A stretch of 64,000 nucleotides of DNA, from the NCBI RefSeq assembly GCF_001021975.1, contig NZ_CP009928.1, positions 124,001 through 188,000 on the forward strand, read 5' to 3'. The position numbers and the translations under genes are program-made. The DNA is from Chryseobacterium gallinarum (lineage in GTDB: Bacteria; Bacteroidota; Bacteroidia; Flavobacteriales; Weeksellaceae). Each line of letters begins with the position of its first letter. The first letter of the stretch is position 1. Below are positions 54,833 to 63,300 of this stretch, piece after piece. The notes below the pieces were generated by a model, which was not told the origin of the DNA, searched no databases, and saw only the letters and a list, made by a program, of their open reading frames with translations.

Positions 54833-56632
54833 TTAATTACCAAAATTCACGAAGTGAGGAACCTCCGTCGCAAAACTGTTCATCGGTAAAAGATTATTCC
54901 TGTTACTGTTAAAGTCAAAAACCGAATGATTATCAAAAGGAACCTTAGGATAATACATGAATGAAATCTGAATTCTGTTGAAAACCAGAAAAGGATTATT
55001 AATTAAAACTCCAATACCTATTTTTGTATTGGTCTTTGTTTTCAAGAGTTTATCATCAGGCATCCCCAGCCAGCCAGCCGCCATTGTCAGATACGGGCTA
55101 AAATGAAAATTCTTCCAGGTTTTATTGATAAAAAGCTGAAGCTGGTATCTCAATACCAGTTTTTTTGTTCCGATAAAATCTGAATTGTAAACGGGAAATT
55201 CATCCGGAGAAGAAAGATTGATCCTGTCTTTATAGGAATAGTTGTGCTGTGGATTCCCTAACGCTAAAGTCGGGGAAAAGAAATGCCTCGCTTTGGCAAA
55301 TTTCCAATCCATAAGTGGCGTAAAATAGGTTCCATCCAGACGGAAAGATTCACGGTTCCGGCTATCTTCATTAAAAAATCTTCCGAACTGGGCCTTTACA
55401 GTAAAATACCCCAGCTTTGTAAAATTACCGTAAGATGCGGAAACTCCCACATAGGGGTTCACTACTTTATCCCTTGATAAACCGCCTGCGGTAAAACTTA
55501 ATGAATTGCCATAAGCAATATCCTCCGGTAGGTCATATTGAAAAATATTCTTCTGAACGGAAAATTTTCTGTTAATAAATCCCACAGACATCAGGAAACT
55601 GTTGTAAGAGCTGAAATACTTATACTGATCAATTCCGGGACTGTCTTTATACCTGTAATTCTGAAACCTCCCTATGATGGCAATATTGCTGAAAATTTTC
55701 TCACCGGGATCAGATGAAACCGGTATCTGGTAACCACCCCACAAATCCTGATTATACACTTTGATCTGAACTTCAGGAAAGTGAGTATCAGCTTCTGTCG
55801 GAAGCAAAACATGCCGCATAAAATATTCGAAAGTAAAACCTCCCGCCCACTTTGTTAAAGGAGAGAAAAAATCTTTTCTGACATTGAAATTAACCCTTTC
55901 ATTCCTGAAAAAATCCCGTTCTCCAAGAACCTGGGCATTAATGTAAGAACCAAAAAGATTATAAGCAGTATAACTTCCTAAAAGATAGTTCTGCTTTTCT
56001 TTGGAATCATTTCTGTAAAGGAAATCAAAGGTATGCCCTAAACCTAGTACATTTTCTTCGGTAAGTCCCAGGCCCATTGTACTCCCTGAATAGCTCAGCC
56101 TTGGTTTCAGGCTCCAGGAATCAAGAACCCTTACCACAACATCAATTGAATCTTTGCCGGAAGTACTGTCGGAAACACTGATATGAACCCTGTTTACAAA
56201 AGGCATTGCCCTCAGCAAACGTTCAGACTCATAGATCTTCTGAGCATTATATTCTTCCCCTTTCTTAAAAAGCAAATAATGGTCAACAGTAGAAACCCTT
56301 GTAGTAGGATGAAGATGATCTGCCAGCCAATCATACCATTTTAATTTTTCTTTCTGATCTTTCGAGCCGTATCCAAAAGGATCTATTGTTTCTATCCTGA
56401 CATTTCTGATATATTTCTTATTATAGGCCACCTGCGTCAGTTTTTCCATCCTGGATTTCACAGAAGTGGAATCTGCCTCTCTCCGGAATATCAAACGATG
56501 AATAAATCTCGTGACTTTTCTTTTATCTGAAAATTCTTCTATTTTATAATACAGTGAATCTTTCTTTTCCTGTGCATGTAAACAAAAGAAACCACTTAAA
56601 CAGAAAATTAAAATTACAATCGATCTAGTCAT
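54833..56632 (-). CDS. Outer-membrane beta-barrel protein with POTRA-like domain (Omp85-like)
   Basis: A 599-aa protein with a signal peptide (about 1-20, FFCLHAQ). Residues 90-180 contain a POTRA-like domain with YESERLLRAMPFVNRVHISV and DSIDVVVRVLDSWSLKPRLS, the classical link into an Omp85 barrel. The remaining 400 residues alternate beta strands with aromatic girdles (FLYRNDSKEKQNYLLGSYTA, FRLDGTYFTPLMDWKFAKAR). The barrel is probably a 16-strand transporter or surface-assembly factor; the substrate is unknown. It is smaller than BamA (about 800-900 aa), so it is not the essential BamA itself. Confidence 0.8.
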   Translation of the reverse strand: MTRSIVILIFCLSGFFCLHAQEKKDSLYYKIEEFSDKRKVTRFIHRLIFRREADSTSVKSRMEKLTQVAYNKKYIRNVRIETIDPFGYGSKDQKEKLKWYDWLADHLHPTTRVSTVDHYLLFKKGEEYNAQKIYESERLLRAMPFVNRVHISVSDSTSGKDSIDVVVRVLDSWSLKPRLSYSGSTMGLGLTEENVLGLGHTFDFLYRNDSKEKQNYLLGSYTAYNLFGSYINAQVLGERDFFRNERVNFNVRKDFFSPLTKWAGGFTFEYFMRHVLLPTEADTHFPEVQIKVYNQDLWGGYQIPVSSDPGEKIFSNIAIIGRFQNYRYKDSPGIDQYKYFSSYNSFLMSVGFINRKFSVQKNIFQYDLPEDIAYGNSLSFTAGGLSRDKVVNPYVGVSASYGNFTKLGYFTVKAQFGRFFNEDSRNRESFRLDGTYFTPLMDWKFAKARHFFSPTLALGNPQHNYSYKDRINLSSPDEFPVYNSDFIGTKKLVLRYQLQLFINKTWKNFHFSPYLTMAAGWLGMPDDKLLKTKTNTKIGIGVLINNPFLVFNRIQISFMYYPKVPFDNHSVFDFNSNRNNLLPMNSFATEVPHFVNFGN

Positions 56633-56752
56633 TGGTTATCAAATTCAATGCAGGTATAGCAACAATTTATAAGCCAACAGACTCAAAAAGCAGGAGAATA
56701 TTCATCAAATACTACCTTTGAGTAAAAGTAGGAGATACCAATCAAAAAATAC

Positions 56753-57481
56753 TTAACAAATCAAAAGCAACCTGTATTCACCTTCATTCTCAACAGGAGC
56801 GCGATGCACGCAGGGTAAAACTTTTTGTTCAGGATGGTCCACAGCCAACCTCCAAAGATGTCCTAATCCTAAATTAACAGGCTCCGCACCGGGCTTAGGC
56901 TGATAATGCAGATCAAAGAAGCCGTCTTTCAGGAAGTCTTCAAATTCTTCTTCCGGACCATCATGTAATTCTTTAAGCTTTTCACGGATTTCCGGAATCA
57001 GAATCTTTTGCTCTGCCTGATGGTTGGGAAGAATATCGCTTGCAGCCCCATAATAGGTACATAAAAAAGTGTCCGTACCAACAGGCGAACGATCAACATG
57101 ATAGGAATAGACATCAGTTGAAATAAAATCAAATTCCTGATCCCGTTCATAACATTTAAGCAGGTTCAGGGAAGGAGCTGCCCCGAAATCCGTCAATGCC
57201 TGTATATCATTCAATATAACCTCTCTTGCCCTCTCCCCTTTTTCTGATAATTCCAGTGTCAAAAGGTCTTCCACGGAAATTTCTGTGATCGTATCTTCTA
57301 ACCGGAGTTTAGAAACAATTTCTTTAAAATCCCCATCTAAAGTCCTGTACCAGCAAAGGGCATTTATCATCCCCTGGAAATGAGTATTCACCAGCTCAGA
57401 AAAGGTAGAAACTGTTCCAATTTGAGTGTTGTCAGAAAATATATTGTCCATATTTGAGAAGTTCCGTCCGTTTTGTTCCAC
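56753..57481 (-). CDS. DUF1826 protein, possible Fe(II)/2-oxoglutarate-type fold
   Basis: A 242-aa soluble protein with the DUF1826 signature DVYSYHVDRSPVGTDTFLCT, YYGAASDILPNHQA and LGLGHLWRLAVDHPEQKVLP. The pattern H128-x-D130, distal H226 (VHRAP) and R237 (EGEYRLLLIC) is what a 2-oxoglutarate-dependent oxygenase would use for iron and cosubstrate. I see the residues, but the fold is inferred. Function is unknown. It is followed by a YdeI-type gene in the same direction (57508-58092 lies upstream, 26 bases away), so they may share a transcript. Confidence 0.82.
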   Translation of the reverse strand: MEQNGRNFSNMDNIFSDNTQIGTVSTFSELVNTHFQGMINALCWYRTLDGDFKEIVSKLRLEDTITEISVEDLLTLELSEKGERAREVILNDIQALTDFGAAPSLNLLKCYERDQEFDFISTDVYSYHVDRSPVGTDTFLCTYYGAASDILPNHQAEQKILIPEIREKLKELHDGPEEEFEDFLKDGFFDLHYQPKPGAEPVNLGLGHLWRLAVDHPEQKVLPCVHRAPVENEGEYRLLLIC

Positions 57482-57507
57482 AAAAATAAGAAATCGCCGG
57501 TAAGCAG

Positions 57508-58092
57508 CTACCTGAATTGCTTAGGTCTGTTCTTTTGTCCCGCCAGTTCTGCTATTTCTTCAATACGTTTCTTACGCGTTTCCGGTCTTTTAGCCAGAAC
57601 AATCCATTGCAGCAACATCTTTTTCACCGATTTACTCAAACTTAAAAAATATTCTTCTGAACCATAGTATTTTTTAAATGCCTCGTTCAGGTCATCAGGA
57701 ATGATCAGTTCTTCAACACTGTCTAAAATCACCCAGGAACCATTTTGTTTTGCAGTTTCAATCACTTTATACCCCGCTTCTGTCATCAGTTTACTATCTA
57801 TAAGCTTTTGAATCTTTTCTTTATTGATTTTTGACCAGGTACTGTGAGGCTTGCGCCTGCTGAACAACTGCATAAAAGATCCTTCATCAATCGTTTTTCT
57901 TGTACTGTCTATCCAGCCAAAACAAAGCGCCTCATCTACCAGTACCGTCCAATCTACTGTAGGAAGACCGGATTTTTTGGTATTACAAATCACCCAGACT
58001 GACTGCTCCGATAAATGATTATGCTCCAGCCATTCCCGCCAATCTGCTCTTTTATTGACATGTATAGTTTGTCTTTTTACCACAGTTTTCAT
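57508..58092 (-). CDS. YdeI/OmpD-associated family protein
   Basis: A 194-aa soluble protein of the YdeI/OmpD-associated family. Landmarks are WLEHNHLSEQSVWVICNTKK, DEALCFGWIDSTRKTIDEGS with the conserved CFGWIDS, RRKPHSTWSKINKEKI and a C-terminal KRPETRKKRIEEIAELAGQK. Some relatives have been linked to resistance to bacteriocins or cationic compounds; no direct function is visible here. It lies 26 bases upstream of the DUF1826 gene and probably heads a two-gene unit. Confidence 0.88.
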   Translation of the reverse strand: MKTVVKRQTIHVNKRADWREWLEHNHLSEQSVWVICNTKKSGLPTVDWTVLVDEALCFGWIDSTRKTIDEGSFMQLFSRRKPHSTWSKINKEKIQKLIDSKLMTEAGYKVIETAKQNGSWVILDSVEELIIPDDLNEAFKKYYGSEEYFLSLSKSVKKMLLQWIVLAKRPETRKKRIEEIAELAGQKNRPKQFR

Positions 58093-58336
58093 GGCATTTT
58101 ATATTTATTGTTGTATTGCTCAAATATAAAAAGAAGTAATGACAACAGCATGTCAGTATGAAAACGAAATCCGGTATTATAGATGTAAACCTCCTGTTAA
58201 TTGGTGTATCAGTAAGCTCAAATCTCTTTTGCCCGACATTTTAAAATGAATAGGTAAAGGAAATTGCCAACGAAGGTGAAATACTTTATCTTTGTTTTCC
58301 GATGTTATTATCAATATGTATTCGAAGATCTTCACT

Positions 58337-59350
58337 ATGAGAAAAAATAGTTTTTTATTTTCTGCAAAAGGATTGTGCATAGCCGCTTTTCTTTCTTTAA
58401 ACACTGTAATGTATGCCCAGAAAACGGCTGATATTTCAACCTTGTCAGAAAAGACATTAAGCAATATCCTGGAAAAGAACAGGGGATATTACACCCAGGG
58501 TAAAGTTGCTGATTATATTCCTGAGCTGGGAAAAATGGATGCCAGAGCTATTGCTTTCTCGGTTGTAGATAAAAATGGCAAAATACTGAATACCGGAGAT
58601 GTACATAAGAAATTCACCATGCAGAGCATTTCAAAGATCATTGCCCTGATGATCGCAGTAAATGAGAAAGGTGAAGCGAATGTTTTTGATAAAATGGGGT
58701 ATTTTGGATCTGAAAAGCCTTTTAACCATTTTTCCAATCTTGAAACCACCGGTAAGCCGCTAAACCCCATGATGAATGCAGGGGCAATTCTTACCACTTC
58801 CTTAATCTCCGGAGAGGGTGAAAAGCCTTTTCTTAAGGTACTGGATATGGTTCGGTACATTACCAAAAATCCAGACATTGATTACAGCAAGTCTGTTTAT
58901 GAATCTGAAAAAGCAACGGGACACCGTAACCGCGGAATGTTTTACCTGATGAAAAATAATGGATTGATTTCAGGAAATGAAGATCAGCTGGACAATTACT
59001 TCAAACAATGTTCTATTGAATTGACAGCTGAAGATCTGGCTAAAATAGGCTATTTCTTTGCCAACCAATGCGTCAGGTTCGACGGAGATTCCCAATATAA
59101 AAATGCAGATATCGCCCAACTGATAGAATCACAAATGCTTACTGCCGGTATGTATGAGTTCAGTGGTGAATATTCCAGAATGGTAGGGCTTCCGAGTAAG
59201 TCGGGTGTTGGAGGAGGAATTACGGTAAGTGTTCCGGGAAAAATGGGTATTGGTGTTTTCAGCCCTGCCCTGGACCAACATGGAAATTCACTGGCAGGAT
59301 ATCATATGATTCTGGATCTGGTTAAACAATATAGTTTAAGTATATTTTAA
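58337..59350 (+). CDS. glsA: Glutaminase, exported form
   Basis: A 337-aa glutaminase (glutamine to glutamate and ammonia) with an N-terminal signal peptide. I chose the start MRKNSFLFSAKGLCIAAFLS; the frame is open 15 codons upstream, but that would bury the signal peptide. The serine-dependent active site is visible as FTMQSISK (Ser and Lys), ADYIPELGKMD and PLNPMMNAGAI, and the C-terminal block SKSGVGGGITVSVPGKMGIG. The signal peptide points to periplasmic work, so the ammonia and glutamate arise outside the cytoplasm. It is a monogenic unit followed by a terminator. Confidence 0.93.
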   Translation: MRKNSFLFSAKGLCIAAFLSLNTVMYAQKTADISTLSEKTLSNILEKNRGYYTQGKVADYIPELGKMDARAIAFSVVDKNGKILNTGDVHKKFTMQSISKIIALMIAVNEKGEANVFDKMGYFGSEKPFNHFSNLETTGKPLNPMMNAGAILTTSLISGEGEKPFLKVLDMVRYITKNPDIDYSKSVYESEKATGHRNRGMFYLMKNNGLISGNEDQLDNYFKQCSIELTAEDLAKIGYFFANQCVRFDGDSQYKNADIAQLIESQMLTAGMYEFSGEYSRMVGLPSKSGVGGGITVSVPGKMGIGVFSPALDQHGNSLAGYHMILDLVKQYSLSIF

Positions 59351-60085
59351 TTTTTTTTAAAGTTTAATCTCATATTTACCAGCTAAATAGTAAAAGCTTT
59401 TCTATAAAACAGGTCGGATTCTATATATCCGGCTTGTTTTTTTATGAAAAATTAACAATAGCTCTTATTTATTCAAGTTATTGAAACTATAAAATAATTT
59501 TATTGATAATTGTTATTATTATAGTAAATAATTAACAAGTAATTTATCTTTACATTGAATTTTTATTTTCATAATAACTCCTATTTTCCGGCTCATTTTT
59601 CTTTGGCTTTTCTCATTTAAAATCACCACTTTCGGTCCGTAACTCTCCCTTTCTTTATTTCATTTTATTCAAAAAAAAGCAACTATTTTTAATGAATTAA
59701 ATGAGGTCTTTTAACGATTTATTTACCTGTACAGATATATTATCATTTCGTAATATACAAAAAAACAAATCTCTTAATATTGAAATATTTTATTTTTTAT
59801 TTCTATATTTGCTTAACATTTCTTTAACTATAATTAGTTATATTTATAGTTACATGGATTGTGCCGACCTATTTCTGATGAATAAGAGAATAAACTATAT
59901 ACTTTAATAAAGTTTGAATAATCAATATTTTTTTGTTAAAAAATTATTACCAAATTTCATTTATGGTTAAAGATGTATTATAATTTTATTATTTTTATTC
60001 ACCCGTAACAAACAAAGTCTCTTTATGCTCATTATATTGATTTTTTTGTTACAACCCGCATATTATTATTTTAATACTAAATGCA
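59351..60085. other. Long A/T-rich leader region before the polyketide synthase
   Basis: 735 bases with no supported gene; a 68-codon frame at 59701-59907 has only hydrophobic, low-complexity sequence and I reject it. It begins with the glutaminase terminator. The rest is extremely A/T-rich and leads to the small duplicated reading frame at 60086. A long untranslated leader or a promoter region for the synthase is likely. Confidence 0.5.
59408..59443 (+). terminator. Rho-independent terminator of the glutaminase gene
   Basis: Arms AACAGGTCGGAT and ATCCGGCTTGTT pair fully (two G-T pairs) around a TCTATAT loop and run into a T-tract. It lies 57 bases after the stop codon. Confidence 0.88.
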
Positions 60086-60244
60086 ATGAAAAACTTGACC
60101 ATTATAAGGCTGATGCCTCTTGAAAAGCCGGACACCAATCCTAACTCTAATCACTTTAGAGCCAACCACATACTGTTGAAAAATTATCAACAAACAGCCT
60201 TTACAATTAAAAATATAATAAAAACCAATTTTATGATTTTATAA
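60086..60244 (+). CDS. Small reading frame copying the start of the synthase gene
   Basis: A 52-codon frame starting MKNLTIIRLMPLEKPDTNPN, almost the same as the N-terminus of the next gene (MKNLTIIGLTPFEKPDVNLM). The DNA is also similar over about 50 bases. After residue 20 the match ends and the rest (SNHFRANHILLKNYQQTAFT) is unrelated. It ends with TAA at 60244, 63 bases before the synthase start. This is either a partial duplication left in the leader or a short peptide under selection; I cannot tell which from one sequence. Confidence 0.5.
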   Translation: MKNLTIIRLMPLEKPDTNPNSNHFRANHILLKNYQQTAFTIKNIIKTNFMIL

Positions 60245-60307
60245 CAGCCATTGCTCTTTATTTCAAAGGGTTATGAATTTTATAAAATTTTACTAACATA
60301 TCACGCC

Positions 60308-63300
60308 ATGAAAAACTTAACCATTATTGGACTAACGCCTTTTGAAAAGCCGGATGTCAACCTTATGCCTAAATTGCATCAGGCGGGTATATTTCCTGTC
60401 CTCAGCTTAGGCCAAGAGTTAATGACCGCCCAGGCAGCCCTCAGTCAACTTGGAGAAACAAACTTACCTTCTTACGGTGTTTATGTTTCTAATGAAAAAC
60501 TTTCAGCACTTCAACTTCCGGAGAATGTACGATTTGCGATCTTACCATTCGGAGTGACCATTCCTCAAAACTCAAATCTGGATATTATTTATCAGGTAAC
60601 CAGCCTAGAGGAGGCAAAACAGGCTGAAGAATCAGGAGCTCAAGGAATCATCATCAAAGGAAATGAAGCGGGAGGTCACATCGGCTATGAATCAACTTTT
60701 GTACTGTTCCAGCGCATTATTAATGAGATCAAAAGCATTCCGGTGTGGGTACAGGGGGGAATAGGACTCCATACTGCCGCAGCCGTAAAAGCTTTGGGAG
60801 CAACAGGTGTTGTACTGGACAGCCAACTGGCCTTATTCCCCGAAAGTTCTGTTCCAAAGGACATCAAAGATTTATGTTCAAAACTTAACGGAACTGAAAC
60901 CAAAATCATTGCCGACCATCGTGTATTGGTAAGGCCCAATTCACCTTCATTACCGGATGATATTAGCGCTGAAGATCTTCAACAGTATTTTACAGATCTT
61001 GACATCAGCAAAAGCTACATTCCAATGGGTCAGGATATTTCCCTGGCAACAGACCTGTATGAAGAGTTCAGAACATTGAAAAGGCTTGCTTTTGGATTGA
61101 AAGAAGCCATGCATGGCCACCTGAAACAGGCAAAAGCCCTTCAGGTGATCGATCAGAACAATCCATTAGCACAGGAACTCGGATTAAAATATCCAATCGC
61201 ACAGGGACCCATGACCCGCGTAAGTGATGTTCCCGGATTTGCCAATGCAGTAGCAGAAGCGGGAGCCTTACCGTTTGTTGCCTTATCTTTATTGAAAGGA
61301 AATTCTGCAAAGTCTCTGGTAATGGAAACCAAAGAACTTGCAGGTAATAAAACATGGGGAGTAGGAATTCTAGGGTTTGCCCCTCAGGAATTAAGGGATG
61401 AACAAACCTCTTACATCCTTGAAGCCCAGCCACCTGTAGTGTTAATCGCAGGAGGAAGACCGGCACAGGCTAAAATATTTGAAAAAGCAGGTATAAAGAC
61501 ATTCTTACATGTTCCGTCTCCTGCCCTTTTAGACATTTTCCTTAAAGAAGGAGCTAAGAGCTTTATATTTGAAGGCCGTGAATGCGGTGGGCACGTAGGT
61601 CCGCTATCCAGCATGGTTCTTTGGGAAAAACAGATTGAACGTATATTAAAAGAAGATCATCCGGAAAATATCAGTGTATTTTTCGCGGGTGGAATCCATA
61701 ATGATTTTTCAACAGCATTCGTTTCTATCATGGCTGCTCCACTAGCTGCCAGAGGCGTAAAAGTGGGAGTATTGATGGGGACAGCCTATCTGTACACTCA
61801 GGAAGCTGTACAAACCGGAGCTATTCAGGAAGAATTCCAGTTACAGGCAATGCAGGCAAAGGATACCGTTTTATTAGAAACAGCTCCGGGCCACGAAACC
61901 CGTTGTTTAAATACAGCCTTTGCTAACCATTTCAATACTGAGAAAGCTAAGCTTTTAGCAGCCGGAACAGATAAAAAAGAAGTTTGGGAAAAGCTGGAAA
62001 AACTTAACGTAGGCCGTTTAAGAATTGCTGCTAAAGGAATCGAACGTCAGGGAGATCAGTTGGTCAACATTCCTAAAGAGGATCAGCTGGATCTTGGAAT
62101 GTACATGATCGGGCAGATTGCCACCATGCACAACAAAGTGCTTACGCTTGAGGAGCTTCACCAAAATGTTAGTATCGACAATTACGAATATATCCAAAAT
62201 GCTGAATTATCAGAATTACCTGCATCCAGCGAAAAACCATTGGATATCGCTATCGTAGGAATGGAATGTATTTTCCCGGGTGCTAAAAATCTGGATGAAT
62301 TCTGGAGAAATATCATCTTAGGAAAAGACAGCGTTACCGAAGTTCCGGACGAAAGATGGAATAAAGACCTTTATTACAAACCGGATTCAGATGAAGCTGA
62401 TGTATCTCATTCAAAATGGGGCGGTTTCATCCCGAAAATTGATTTTGATCCATTAGCATTCGGAATTCCGCCACAATCTCTTGCCGCTATTGAACCTACA
62501 CAACTGCTTACTTTATTGGTGGCAAAACGCGCAATGGAAGATGCAGGATATGGTGAGAAACATATTAATAGAGAAAACATTTCTGTAATTATCGGAGCTG
62601 AAGGAGGTAACGACCTTGCCAACAGCTATAGTTTCAGAGGATATTATAAACAGGTTTTCGGAGAACTTCATGAAGAAGTAAAAGAAGCCTTCCCACATAC
62701 CACAGAGGATTCTTTCCCTGGTATTTTGGCCAATGTGATCGCAGGTAGGATTACGAACCGTCTTGATTTAGGCGGAAGAAACTTTACGGTAGATGCAGCG
62801 TGTGCTTCTTCTTTGGCAGCACTGGATTTGGCTTGCCAGGAACTTGTATTAGGAAAATCTGATATGGTTCTTGCCGGAGGTGCGGATTTACATAACGGAA
62901 TCAACGATTACCTGATGTTCTCCAGTACTCACGCCCTTTCCAGAAAAGGAAGATGTGCCACATTCGACAGTGAAGCAGACGGAATTGCCCTTGGAGAAGG
63001 AATCGCCATCCTTGTTTTGAAAAGATATGAAGATGCCGTCAACGATGGTGACCGTATTTACTCTGTAATTAAAGGAGTTGGTGGATCAAGTGACGGTAAA
63101 GCCCTTGGTTTAACAGCTCCTAGAAAAGTAGGTCAGGTAAGAGCATTAGAGCGTGCTTATACTCAAGCAGGAATCAGTGCTGCATCTGTAGGATTGGTAG
63201 AAGCTCATGGTACAGGAACCGTTGTTGGAGACAAAACTGAATTAAGTGCTTTGACTAACTTATTCAGCCGTTCCGGGGCTTTACCGGGACAGACTCATTT

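Noticed and set aside
59701..59907. 68-codon rightward frame in the A/T-rich leader
   Set aside because: The protein is a run of Ile, Phe, Leu and Tyr typical of translated A/T-rich DNA, with no partner, motif or plausible start context.
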